From Hormoscilla sp. GUM202 (GTDB taxonomy: Bacteria > Cyanobacteriota > Cyanobacteriia > Cyanobacteriales > Desertifilaceae): a stretch of DNA of 64,000 nt. A program made the translations under genes and the position numbers. Shown here one piece after another: positions 18,285-26,371 of this stretch (its first letter is position 1; every line of letters begins with the position of its first letter). A model generated the notes under the pieces. The model worked only from the letters and a program-made list of their open reading frames with translations, was not told the origin of the DNA and searched no databases. Location of the stretch: NCBI GenBank assembly GCA_005518205.2, contig RFFC02000030.1, positions 24,552-88,551 of the forward strand, read 5' to 3'.

Positions 18285-19262
18285 TCATTTCTGAAAGGAA
18301 CAAGCAACGCGAGTTTGATAATCGGCTAAATGCTTGGCCTCATAGACAATGTTTACACCCCGCCGCTCGGCTAAAGCCAATATCAGGCTATAATGTTCTC
18401 GAACGTAGACGCGATCGTCTGCAAAATAGAGGGTATCCGGATTTGCATTCATTAAGCCACGGCAAACTTCATTGCTATGTATTCTCAAGTCAGTCTCTAA
18501 CCAAAAGCGTTGTTTCTTTGGTGGCGCTGTTGATGGCAATTGAGGGCAAGAGTTCTGCCAGGTTGTAACTAATTTGGGGCGACAATAGGCTTCGGGAAAT
18601 AGGTACGAGGAAAATAAACTGCGATCGTCTACATAGAAGCCACTAGAAAAGCCGAGAGTAGCGACGCCAGTGAAACAAGCTGTGGGACAGAATAGATCGT
18701 CAACTGCACCAGAAAAATCTGCCCAGCCCCAAGGGTCAATTAAAACTGCTAGGGGTCCGATTTCCAGTTTTGATAATTCTTTGGCTACGCCACCTTTACC
18801 AGTCCAACCGTCAACAAAGATGACTTGCCGATCGGGATAATGCGATCGCACCTTCTGCAAAGCCACTCGATCGATGCCTATGCCCACAAATAGAGATAGG
18901 GCCACCGCCACCGATCCCGGTAGTAGGCGACAAAGCCAATCTGCGATCGGGACACCGCCTCTTAAAATAGCTACAAAGAGTAACTTGCTAGGATCGGGGG
19001 CTGTACGGATAATAGCAGCAGCGAGGCGAGTAGCCGCCAGTTGCAATTTTTCATCTGGTAGTTTTGAGAGTACCAATTGCCAAAACTCGTCGGACAGGTT
19101 GGGTTCTGGGCAAGGCTTTGTCCAAAAGCTATTCCCGCCATCATAAGCCAAATATTTCCGGAAATATTGCAGGTCTCTAAAGGGGTCGATTTCCGCCAAA
19201 AACTGGGCGTATACGGGTTGATTCCAAAGATTTTTTCTGTCCAAATTAGTTAGGAATTCCAT
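18285..19262 (-). CDS. StiP/PRTase_1-type protein with C-terminal PELOTA domain
   Basis: 325 residues. The N-terminal ~250 residues match the Ter-associated family once called cysteine protease StiP and later interpreted as phosphoribosyltransferase-like: SKLLFVAILRGGVPIADW, HYPDRQVIFVDGWTGKG, VLIDPWGWADFSG. The C-terminal ~70 residues (TLYFADDRVYVREHYSLIL, RRGVNIVYEAKHL) look like the PELOTA RNA-binding domain known in these fusions. Six bases separate it from the upstream PRTase gene, so the two are surely co-transcribed. Proposed role: part of a nucleoside-like metabolite or RNA modification pathway (family inference). Confidence 0.85.
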   Translation of the reverse strand: MEFLTNLDRKNLWNQPVYAQFLAEIDPFRDLQYFRKYLAYDGGNSFWTKPCPEPNLSDEFWQLVLSKLPDEKLQLAATRLAAAIIRTAPDPSKLLFVAILRGGVPIADWLCRLLPGSVAVALSLFVGIGIDRVALQKVRSHYPDRQVIFVDGWTGKGGVAKELSKLEIGPLAVLIDPWGWADFSGAVDDLFCPTACFTGVATLGFSSGFYVDDRSLFSSYLFPEAYCRPKLVTTWQNSCPQLPSTAPPKKQRFWLETDLRIHSNEVCRGLMNANPDTLYFADDRVYVREHYSLILALAERRGVNIVYEAKHLADYQTRVACSFQK

Positions 19263-19268
19263 GTTTTT

Positions 19269-20297
19269 CTAGAAGATAATATCATTGACGGTAAATCCCG
19301 CTTGGGATAATTGTTTTTTAGCGGCTGAGGCGATCGCCCGGTCGTGGGGGTCATAGAGGAGGTAGATGGGGGATTTCAGGTGCTTGTAGTTATAGAGATA
19401 ATATTTATCACAAATATCTAAGCGATGCTGAATATTGATGCCATCAACGCGCCAGGGATTGAGGGTGATCTGCTGAAAGGATAATTGGGGATTCCCCCGC
19501 ACCATTCTCAAGGCTAAATCGATCGCCTCCCCGATCGCCAAAAGGGAACCTTGCAGATTGTTTGCTAAATCCGGCACTATATGCCATTGTGTTTGCAAGG
19601 CTGCTCGTTGCTCTGGCAATTGCCATTGGCTCTGAATTTCATCTGGCTCGGTGACAATCATATCCTCACTAATGATAATATCTTGATGCTGCAAATTTTG
19701 GGCGATATCTTGGCGATCGGGAGGTAAGGGAATTAAAGTATGGGTAGAGAACTGGATGTCGCGATCGGCAAGAATGGACTCAAACTGGGCAATTTGGGCA
19801 GGGCTGCGGCTATCGGCGATGGTGAAGAATCTCATCTGGCGAACTTGTAGCAGGGAGCACAGATGCAGGGCTAAATTTAAGATCGTCCGACCTGTAGTAA
19901 TTTCATCTTCTACGAACCACAATTGACTGGGTTGAAATTGGGGCAGAGGTAGGATATGATGGGGACTGTGGGAATGGCTTTCCATAAAGCGAATCCCAGA
20001 AGCCCGCCTGCGGGTAGAACAGATCCAGCCTGCGGAGATCTGCTGTTCTCTGACCACTTGATGCATCAGACCAGAGGGGATAATTCCCGATTCAGCTAAG
20101 CCAATAATTAAAGGCTCTCCCGATATCGGCTTTTGACATGCAGATGACCGCAGCAGCTCTTGTAAGTGTTTTCTACAGGCGAGCAAATCTGGTTCGGAAG
20201 TTAATCCTAACTGGCCCAGGAAAGGAAAGCTGAGGGCTGTTTGGCGACGGGGATTATTTTCTCGTTGCAGATGATAGGTAGTGATTTGAGAGTTCAT
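19269..20297 (-). CDS. PRTase_2-TRSP type phosphoribosyltransferase
   Basis: 342 residues. The PRPP-binding loop FVEDEITTGRTILNLA near residue 131 is the 13-residue PRTase motif, and GEPLIIGLAESGIIPSGL precedes it. The C-terminal part, after about residue 205, is of TRSP type (TLNPWRVDGINIQHRL, KYYLYNY). In Ter loci this protein pairs with StiP/PELOTA and HAD proteins. The ATG at 20297 has AAGG five bases upstream; the frame also opens with GTG at 20303. Confidence 0.85.
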   Translation of the reverse strand: MNSQITTYHLQRENNPRRQTALSFPFLGQLGLTSEPDLLACRKHLQELLRSSACQKPISGEPLIIGLAESGIIPSGLMHQVVREQQISAGWICSTRRRASGIRFMESHSHSPHHILPLPQFQPSQLWFVEDEITTGRTILNLALHLCSLLQVRQMRFFTIADSRSPAQIAQFESILADRDIQFSTHTLIPLPPDRQDIAQNLQHQDIIISEDMIVTEPDEIQSQWQLPEQRAALQTQWHIVPDLANNLQGSLLAIGEAIDLALRMVRGNPQLSFQQITLNPWRVDGINIQHRLDICDKYYLYNYKHLKSPIYLLYDPHDRAIASAAKKQLSQAGFTVNDIIF

Positions 20298-20371
20298 TAG
20301 CACCTTAACTTTAACGCGACATTGCCCTCCCCGTGAGAGCAGGGGAAGGGCAACGGGAACGGGGACAAGCT

Positions 20372-20938
20372 TTAACCCGCAAGTTTATTAGTGCCGGGAA
20401 TATCGCTGAAGAAAGTCTCCAATGTGACAATCCGGTTTTCGTTGATCAACTTGGCACCTATGGGACTACTATTGTCAATCTTGGCAATAACTGCCACGTG
20501 ACCCGGTTCCGTGGAGTCCAAAGGAACGGCAACGGACTCGCCTTTATCATTGATGACGACAATGCCACCGTCATAATTGCTGAAGGAGGCGTCTTTCTTC
20601 TGACTAGCGTCCGTGTAGTTTAAGGTGCAAATGTAGAGTTCTGCCAAGTCGTCCAGCTTGGTGATTCTCAAAATCTCCTCGTTGTCGCCGCCCTTAGCTC
20701 CAACTCCGGCATCGCCGCTCAGTTGAATGAAGGGAAACTCGTTGAGGCTTCCCATGGAACCGCCTGGGTAGTTGTCGGAGAAGACACCGCCAGTGCGCGA
20801 GTCCTTGGCCTTATAGAAAGCCATCAAATCCAGATCGACATCTTTGGTCCATTTCAGGGTCACCATCAGTTGCTTGACGGAAACGTATGCTTCGTCGCCC
20901 TTTTTCTGGAGAGTGACCTTAGCCTTGAGGTCTGCCAT
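20372..20938 (-). CDS. TerD single-domain protein, first gene of Ter locus
   Basis: 188 residues, complete TerD: VDLDLMAFYKAKDSRTGGVF, LSGDAGVGAKGGDNEE and IAKIDNSSPIGAKLINENRI. Preceded by AAAGGAG. Lies at the upstream end of the minus-strand Ter run; a possible -10 TACAAT lies about 45 bp upstream of the ATG, without a convincing -35. The wobble positions are more GC-rich than in the 15035 copy. Confidence 0.95.
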   Translation of the reverse strand: MADLKAKVTLQKKGDEAYVSVKQLMVTLKWTKDVDLDLMAFYKAKDSRTGGVFSDNYPGGSMGSLNEFPFIQLSGDAGVGAKGGDNEEILRITKLDDLAELYICTLNYTDASQKKDASFSNYDGGIVVINDKGESVAVPLDSTEPGHVAVIAKIDNSSPIGAKLINENRIVTLETFFSDIPGTNKLAG

Positions 20939-21093
20939 GCTTGACTCCTTTGTGAAAAGCTATCGCCAAAATTGTACTATATTTGCAGGCCCGATTTCAT
21001 CTGCCCTCCCCAGATCCCTCGGGTAGTCGCGGGATAGCGGTGCCAGGTGCAGACTATAGATCGGCGGAAAACTGTTGTAGCGAGGGGTGGTTG

Positions 21094-21320
21094 ATGAATT
21101 CTGACAGGCCAGGCGATCGGGCTTCACAGGAGACCAGACCAGACGATTACTGGAGTTGGTACGACCGGGGGCGAGACTTGGATGCGGACGCTAACTACTC
21201 TGAGGCCCTCGCCCATTACGATAAGGTTACGCTATGACCGAGCCCTTTCCGACTACGACCGCGAAAAATCGAGTTGGAACCGGAGAATTACTGGGCCTGG
21301 TATCAGCGGGGTTACGGACC
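21094..21320 (+). pseudogene. TPR gene remnant, frameshifted
   Basis: WSWYDRGRDL and YSEALAHYDK are TPR motifs in one frame up to about 21230. A second repeat (YDRALSDYD, then ELEPENYWAWYQRG) continues just downstream in other frames. The pieces fit a single degraded TPR protein. It lies directly upstream of an intact TPR gene. Confidence 0.6.
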
Positions 21321-21447
21321 GACTGGTAGATGCTGGGTAACATACTGTCGTAGGTTGGGTGGCGCCGCACACCACTCAACGGCTTCGCAGATGTGTTATG
21401 CTGGGTAACGTCAGGATGGTAACCGGGAACGCGATAAAATAGAGGGC

Positions 21448-21475
21448 TTGACATTTTGACTGCACGTGCTATGAT
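21448..21475 (+). promoter_or_regulatory. Sigma-70-type promoter, duplicated upstream of two genes
   Basis: TTGACA (21448-21453), 16-bp spacer, TATGAT (21470-21475). The same promoter block, with matching flanks, occurs at 26306-26333. The identical stretch runs on through the start codon into MAGDS, so promoter and N-terminus were duplicated together. Confidence 0.8.
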
Positions 21476-21513
21476 GATATCGGGACTGCACAAACTTAGG
21501 GGATTGTTGATTT

Positions 21514-23040
21514 ATGGCTGGTGACTCAGAATTAGTGGATGACATTGCTTTTGACTTTTTCAAACGGGGCAAGGCGCTGTATAAGTTGTCAAGGTATGAT
21601 GAGGCGCTCGCATCCTATGACAAAGCGATAGAAATCAAACCAGATGACCACTATGCCTGGTACAACCGGGGCATGGCTCTGTATAAGTTGTCCAGGTATA
21701 AAGAGGCGCTCGCATCCTATGACAAAGCGATAGAAATCAAACCAGATGACCACTATGCCTGGTACAACCGGGGCATTGCTCTGCATAAGTTGTCCAGGTA
21801 TAAAGAGGCGCTCGCATCCTATGACAAAGCGATAGAAATCAAAGCTGATAACCACTCAGCCTGGTACAACCGGGGCTATGCGCTGGGTGACTTGTCCAGG
21901 TATAAAGAGGCGCTCGCATCCTATGACAAAGCGATAGAAATCAAACCAGATGACCACTATGCCTGGTACAACCGGGGCATTGCTCTGCATAAGTTGTCCA
22001 GGTATAAAGAGGCGCTCGCATCCTATGACAAAGCGATAGAAATCAAAGCTGATAACCACTCAGCCTGGTACAACCGGGGCTATGCGCTGGGTGACTTGTC
22101 CAGGTATAAAGAGGCGCTCGCATCCTATGACAAAGCGATAGAAATCAAACCAGATGACCACTATGCCTGGTACAACCGGGGCATTGCTCTGCATAAGTTG
22201 TCCAGGTATAAAGAGGCGCTCGCATCCTATGACAAAGCGATAGAAATCAAAGCTGATAACCACTCAGCCTGGTACAACCGGGGCTATGCGCTGGGTGACT
22301 TGTCCAGGTATAAAGAGGCGCTCGCATCCTATGACAAAGCGATAGAAATCAAACCAGATGACCACTATGCCTGGTACAACCGGGGCATTGCTCTGCATAA
22401 GTTGTCCAGGTATAAAGAGGCGCTCGCATCCTATGACAAAGCGATAGAAATCAAAGCTGATAACCACTCAGCCTGGTACAACCGGGGCTATGCGCTGGGT
22501 GACTTGTCCAGGTATAAAGAGGCGCTCGCATCCTATGACAAAGCGATAGAAATCAAACCAGATGACCACTATGCCTGGTACAACCGGGGCATTGCTCTGC
22601 ATAAGTTGTCCAGGTATAAAGAGGCGCTCGCATCCTATGACAAAGCGATAGAAATCAAAGCTGATAACCACTCAGCCTGGTACAACCGGGGCTATGCGCT
22701 GGGTGACTTGTCCAGGTATAAAGAGGCGCTCGCATCCTATGACAAAGCGATAGAAATCAAACCAGATTACCAGTATGCCTGGTACAACCGGGGCATTGCT
22801 CTGCATAAGTTGTCCAGGTATAAAGAGGCGATCGCATCCTATGACAAAGCGATAGAAATCAAACCAGATGACCACTATGCCTGGTACAACCGGGGCAAGG
22901 CTCTGCATAAGTTGTTAAGGTATAAAGAGGCGATCGCATCCTATGACAAAGCGATAGAAATCAAACCAAATTTCTACGAAGCCAAGTGCAACCGGGGCAA
23001 GGCGCTGAGTGACTTGCAACAGGTAATTGATCGAGAATAA
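21514..23040 (+). CDS. TPR protein made of near-identical repeats
   Basis: 508 residues, about 14 tetratricopeptide repeats of 34 residues after the leader MAGDSELVDDIAFDFFKRG. Repeats alternate between two types (KPDDHYAWYNRGIALHKL and KADNHSAWYNRGYALGDL), giving a 68-residue unit. The N-terminal MAGDS leader is shared with the ATPase at 26372. TPR stacks bind partner proteins. No enzyme domain is fused. The protein ends at ALSDLQQVIDRE without a capping helix, and a MITE lies just downstream, so the 3' end may be rearranged. Confidence 0.88.
   Translation: MAGDSELVDDIAFDFFKRGKALYKLSRYDEALASYDKAIEIKPDDHYAWYNRGMALYKLSRYKEALASYDKAIEIKPDDHYAWYNRGIALHKLSRYKEALASYDKAIEIKADNHSAWYNRGYALGDLSRYKEALASYDKAIEIKPDDHYAWYNRGIALHKLSRYKEALASYDKAIEIKADNHSAWYNRGYALGDLSRYKEALASYDKAIEIKPDDHYAWYNRGIALHKLSRYKEALASYDKAIEIKADNHSAWYNRGYALGDLSRYKEALASYDKAIEIKPDDHYAWYNRGIALHKLSRYKEALASYDKAIEIKADNHSAWYNRGYALGDLSRYKEALASYDKAIEIKPDDHYAWYNRGIALHKLSRYKEALASYDKAIEIKADNHSAWYNRGYALGDLSRYKEALASYDKAIEIKPDYQYAWYNRGIALHKLSRYKEAIASYDKAIEIKPDDHYAWYNRGKALHKLLRYKEAIASYDKAIEIKPNFYEAKCNRGKALSDLQQVIDRE
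21652..22671. repeat. 204-bp tandem repeats inside TPR gene
   Basis: Five consecutive 204-bp units (two TPRs each). Units from 21856, 22060, 22264 and 22468 appear identical at every base, which means very recent amplification or ongoing homogenisation. Copy number may vary between cells or be miscounted in assembly. Confidence 0.9.
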
Positions 23041-23059
23041 TTTCACCAAAAAGCGAAAT

Positions 23060-23166
23060 GTTGCACAATTACGGGATGACGGGCATAGTTGCAGAAGTCT
23101 TAAACCTAGACTACAAGCCAGTTTCAGTTATGTGCAAAAAAGGGCATCATCTCCAAAATGTGCAAC
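23060..23166. mobile_element. MITE copy 3, inverted, with eroded ends
   Basis: A 107-bp stretch matching the 113-bp MITE in the opposite orientation (GTTGCACAATTACGGGATGA at the left, TGTGCAAC at the right). The outermost GGC/GCC are missing. Short GAAAT repeats flank it instead of an 8-bp duplication. It lies 20 bp after the TPR gene stop. Confidence 0.88.
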
Positions 23167-23219
23167 GAAATAGTTTACTGTCTGTTGAACCTGAATAAAT
23201 CGTAATTGGAAATAAAAAA

Positions 23220-24341
23220 ATGCCAAATCCTTTTGAAGCCGATCTAAGTTACAAAGAAGGATTACGTTGTTTAGAATCCGGAGAATTTGAAGCAGCGTAT
23301 GCCCTTTTTGATAGTCTGGTCAAAGACTGGCCCTTTGTTCCGGATGTCTGGGCTTGTCGGGCTTTGGCCCTGGGACATTTGCAGCGTTACTTGGAGTCTC
23401 TTGATAGCTTCGATCGGGCGCTGGAGTTTAATCCCGATGACGAGAGGATCTGGTTTAACAGAGGTATTGTCCTGCGGGATTGGGGAAAGGTGGAAAAGGC
23501 GCTCCTTAGCTTTGAAAGAGCAATAGAAATTAACCGGAAGTGCTATCAATCTTGGGGGGAAAAAGGAAGTTGTGAAATGATGTTGGGGCGGAATAAAGAG
23601 GCGCTAGAGAGTTATTACCAAGCGGGAAAAATTAACCCAGAGGACTACAAAGCCTGGGGGAACAGGGGCAATGCTTTCGTGAATTTAGGCAATTTTCAGC
23701 GGGCCGTGAAAAGTTATAAAAAAGCCTTGAATATTAATCAGAATGACCCGGAATTGTGGTTTAATTACGGCTGCTGCTTGATGGCAATGGACAAAAACGA
23801 AGAGGCGATGGCGACTTTTGACAAGGCTCTAGAAATTAACCCCCAGCACCTGTCAAGCTTGATTAACAAGGGGATAGTGTTTTCTAAGCTGGAACGGCAT
23901 CAAGAAGAACTGGATTGTTATAATCGTGCAATCGAAATAAATCCCCAAGAAACTCACGCTTGGAATAACAGGGGCTTGGCCCTGCGGAAAATGAATCGGG
24001 TAAAAGAGGCGATCGCTAGTTACGATAAGGCGATCGAATGCGATCCAAATAATTACGAAGCCTGGGACAATCGCGGTTATGCCTTGACGAAGCTGGGGAA
24101 GTATAAAGATGCTTTAGCAAGCGTTCAGAAGGGTTTGGAAATCAAACCAGATCACGTGAATGGGATTTATAACACGGGTTACTGCTATGCTTTCATGGGG
24201 AAGATTAAATTGGCAGTGGAGCATATATCAGAGGCAATCAAGCGGAATCCTGGGAAATATTTGCCAGCAGCAAAAACAGACCCAGATTTAGAAAGACTGC
24301 GCAAGAATAAGCGCTTTCAGGCATTCCTTGATGGTAATTGA
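23220..24341 (+). CDS. TPR protein with capped C-terminus
   Basis: 373 residues, about ten diverged TPRs (for example WFNRGIVLRDWGKVEKAL and WNNRGLALRKMNRVKEAI). The end PDLERLRKNKRFQAFLDG is the familiar capping helix of cyanobacterial TPR proteins. Its repeats are well diverged, unlike the neighbouring TPR genes, so it is older. Partner unknown. Confidence 0.88.
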   Translation: MPNPFEADLSYKEGLRCLESGEFEAAYALFDSLVKDWPFVPDVWACRALALGHLQRYLESLDSFDRALEFNPDDERIWFNRGIVLRDWGKVEKALLSFERAIEINRKCYQSWGEKGSCEMMLGRNKEALESYYQAGKINPEDYKAWGNRGNAFVNLGNFQRAVKSYKKALNINQNDPELWFNYGCCLMAMDKNEEAMATFDKALEINPQHLSSLINKGIVFSKLERHQEELDCYNRAIEINPQETHAWNNRGLALRKMNRVKEAIASYDKAIECDPNNYEAWDNRGYALTKLGKYKDALASVQKGLEIKPDHVNGIYNTGYCYAFMGKIKLAVEHISEAIKRNPGKYLPAAKTDPDLERLRKNKRFQAFLDGN

Positions 24342-24420
24342 GCATGGAGAATTGAGAAGGGAAAATCCCCTCTGCCCTAAAGCGATACCCTAAAGCGATA
24401 CCCTAAAGCGATACCCTTTA

Positions 24421-24653
24421 GGGTATCGCTACATGGACAAAGCCCACGCTCCGGGCCCCCTCCGCTGCGCAGGGGCTGAGTGAGTGTCTCTCGTTCCCTG
24501 ACTCTGGCTGTGTCCCCCGGTGCTGCGTCTCCTGGGAGCCCGGGCCGCGATACCATAAAGGGTATCGCTACATGAACAAAGCCCACGCTCCGGGCCCCCT
24601 CCGCTGCGCAGGGGCTGAGTGAGTGTCTCTCGTTCCCTGACTCTGGCTGTGTC
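24421..24653. repeat. Two direct repeats of ~94 bp, period 139
   Basis: 24421-24514 and 24560-24653 share GGTATCGCTACATG(G/A)ACA, GGGCCCCCTCCGCTGCGCAG and a GTGTCTCTCGTTCCCTGACT tail. Tandem GCGATACCCTAAA units lie just before (24380-24420). No gene can be supported in 24342-24830. Confidence 0.75.
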
Positions 24654-24830
24654 GCACTACCCGGGGGACACAGGGCAGGGAACGGACTCTAGAGGCTCTG
24701 CCTCGGGTGTAAGATTTACACTGCCAGAGATGTTACAATAGATTTGCCGTGCAAGGGTACGAAACCGAACAAATAGCTACGGCGGACGATTACGGGAAAG
24801 TGTAAGATGTTAGTTCAACAGGGATAATAA

Positions 24831-25121
24831 TTGGATAGAGACACCCTAATTGCCGAACTAGAAGCAGCTGGTATTAAGCATAATCCAGATGAGATTCTGC
24901 GAATTGCTAAAAAACCGGACGGTACTATCGTTTTTTTGGAGAATGGCAATGCCAAGTCTGGTTGGCAACATGTTCGGAAGAAGCACGCAAATGAATTTGC
25001 CAACAGAGGAATTTCTGAAGACCAGATTCAAGATGCAATTATGGCAGCTGTCATCAATGGTAGAATTGTAGGGATTCAAGGAAGGTCTCGGACTATTTAT
25101 GAGATTGTCTTAGATGCTTAA
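24831..25121 (+). CDS. Possible BECR-fold RNase-like toxin
   Basis: 96 residues starting at TTG, with an AGGGA ribosome site six bases upstream. The C-terminal part (SGWQHVRKKHANEF, then ISEDQIQDAIMAAVINGRIVG and RSRTIYEIVL) resembles the small phage-type Barnase/EndoU/ColicinE5-like domains in which a His pair and a late R/T/Y strand form the active site. The match is by pattern recall only. The next gene could be its immunity protein. Alternative: a plain hypothetical. Confidence 0.6.
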   Translation: MDRDTLIAELEAAGIKHNPDEILRIAKKPDGTIVFLENGNAKSGWQHVRKKHANEFANRGISEDQIQDAIMAAVINGRIVGIQGRSRTIYEIVLDA

Positions 25122-25227
25122 ATCCAATACATTTCGGTAAGTGTAAGCAACAACGGCTATATTGTCGGTGCCAACCCTACCCCGATAAGATCGATCCGTC
25201 GTTTGACTCAGGAGAGGAGAGATAGTG

Positions 25228-25575
25228 ATGGTTAAACAGATTAAATTGATGGCTGAGTACGACTGCTATCCCCTGTGGGAATATGAAGATAATGATTTAA
25301 TTGATAATCCTCATCCCGCTGAGTTACCTTTGAGTGCTGCAACTATCGAACGGTTAATCCAGTGGCAAAATATTTATGATGGGATTATGAATTGGGATGA
25401 CCCCCGATCGTCGGATTTCGCTAGTGAAGAGGAACGTCTAGCTTTTGAGCAAGAGGGGATTAGTTTGTGGCAGCGACTGCAAGCAGAACTTGTCAATGAG
25501 TACGAAGTTTTCTATATGAGTGAGTTGCAAGGCAGGCTTCTCAAGCATACCGCCCTCGAAAACCAGCCTATGTAA
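25228..25575 (+). CDS. Hypothetical protein, possible immunity partner
   Basis: 115 residues. IKLMAEYDCYPLWEYEDNDL and LIQWQNIYDGIMNWDDPRSS match a small acidic family often annotated as hypothetical in bacteria and cyanobacteria and seen beside toxin domains. Very acidic, as immunity proteins often are. The ATG follows a strong GGAGAGGAGAG. 106 bp downstream of the candidate toxin on the same strand. Function not demonstrated. Confidence 0.65.
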   Translation: MVKQIKLMAEYDCYPLWEYEDNDLIDNPHPAELPLSAATIERLIQWQNIYDGIMNWDDPRSSDFASEEERLAFEQEGISLWQRLQAELVNEYEVFYMSELQGRLLKHTALENQPM

Positions 25576-25576
25576 A

Positions 25577-25807
25577 TTATACGGATGTCTTGCTTGCCGC
25601 CTGCTTTTGCTTGTACTCTTCTAGCAGGCGTTGGCCTCGGTTCCGGCGATAGACATTGAGGAGATTATTGCGATTTTCCGCTTCCACTTGGGCGATCAAT
25701 TCATCCAAAACCATAATTTGCGCGTCAAACATATAGCAAACGTCCCGCAGGCGGGCAACGGATTTTGCTCTTGTTTCAGCATCAGGGATCCTTGGTTGGT
25801 TGTTCAT
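25577..25807 (-). CDS. Small protein B of a duplicated two-gene module
   Basis: 76 residues. IPDAETRAKSVARLRDVCYM and VLDELIAQVEAENR are mirrored in the protein at 33902-34102 (IPDAETRRRNVERLRESNRQ). Helical, coiled-coil-like, no recognised domain. Its ATG overlaps the stop of the upstream gene (ATGA), so the two are translationally coupled. Confidence 0.7.
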   Translation of the reverse strand: MNNQPRIPDAETRAKSVARLRDVCYMFDAQIMVLDELIAQVEAENRNNLLNVYRRNRGQRLLEEYKQKQAASKTSV

Positions 25808-26148
25808 GATAAATTCCAGTTTCTTTTAACGTCTTGAATGCTTGCGTATCCAGCATCAACACCTGCTTCGGCTTCTGCGATAGATCGGGCTAGTAAGTTC
25901 ATTGTAGCAGCAGTGGCGACGGGTTGAGATACGGCGCTCTGCCATAGAAGTCTGTAAAGGCGCGAGGAGTAACCGATCGCTCGTTCTCTGACGTTATCCA
26001 GTTCTTCGAGTTCGGGAATTGTCTCCTCTGTCTCGCCAAACTGTTCCAGGATGACGAAAGCTGTTGCTGAGGCTTCATGACCCAGTTGCAGCAGTCGCCG
26101 CTGTAAGCTGAAAACAGTGTTTATGGTGTCTTCTGGTAAGTTGGCCAT
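25804..26148 (-). CDS. Protein A of a duplicated two-gene module
   Basis: 114 residues, helical. PEDTINTVFSLQRRLL, QFGETEETIPELEELDNVRE and the ending IQDVKRNWNLS are closely matched by the 34099-34443 protein (VEEVKRSWNLP). I do not recognise the family. Conservation of both genes, order and 4-bp overlap in two places points to a functional unit. Confidence 0.72.
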   Translation of the reverse strand: MANLPEDTINTVFSLQRRLLQLGHEASATAFVILEQFGETEETIPELEELDNVRERAIGYSSRLYRLLWQSAVSQPVATAATMNLLARSIAEAEAGVDAGYASIQDVKRNWNLS

Positions 26149-26305
26149 CTGCTTGATTGATATTCCTTATAAATTATACCATTTCCCAGATGTGTTATGC
26201 TGGGTAAGAGGCGTCAAGATGGTAACCGGGACCTTGAGATTATCGCTGGTATTCGCTCTTTTGCCCAGAAACCAGATTTTTCCCAAAAACCGGGTTGATA
26301 ATCCC

Positions 26306-26333
26306 TTGACATTTTGACTGCACGTGCTATGAT
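26306..26333 (+). promoter_or_regulatory. Sigma-70-type promoter of ATPase-TPR operon
   Basis: TTGACA (26306-26311), 16-bp spacer, TATGAT (26328-26333), followed by the same leader sequence as at 21448. The upstream block GCTGGGTAA...GATGGTAACCGGGA is also shared with 21400-21430, and an AGAAACCAG hairpin (26266-26295) was inserted between the shared blocks here. Confidence 0.8.
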
Positions 26334-26371
26334 GAGATCGGGACTGCACAAACTTAGGGAATTGTTGATTT

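Noticed and set aside
21589..22908. Series of 67-88 aa minus-strand frames in tandem
   Set aside because: They are mirror frames of the identical TPR repeats on the plus strand and restart every 204 bp.
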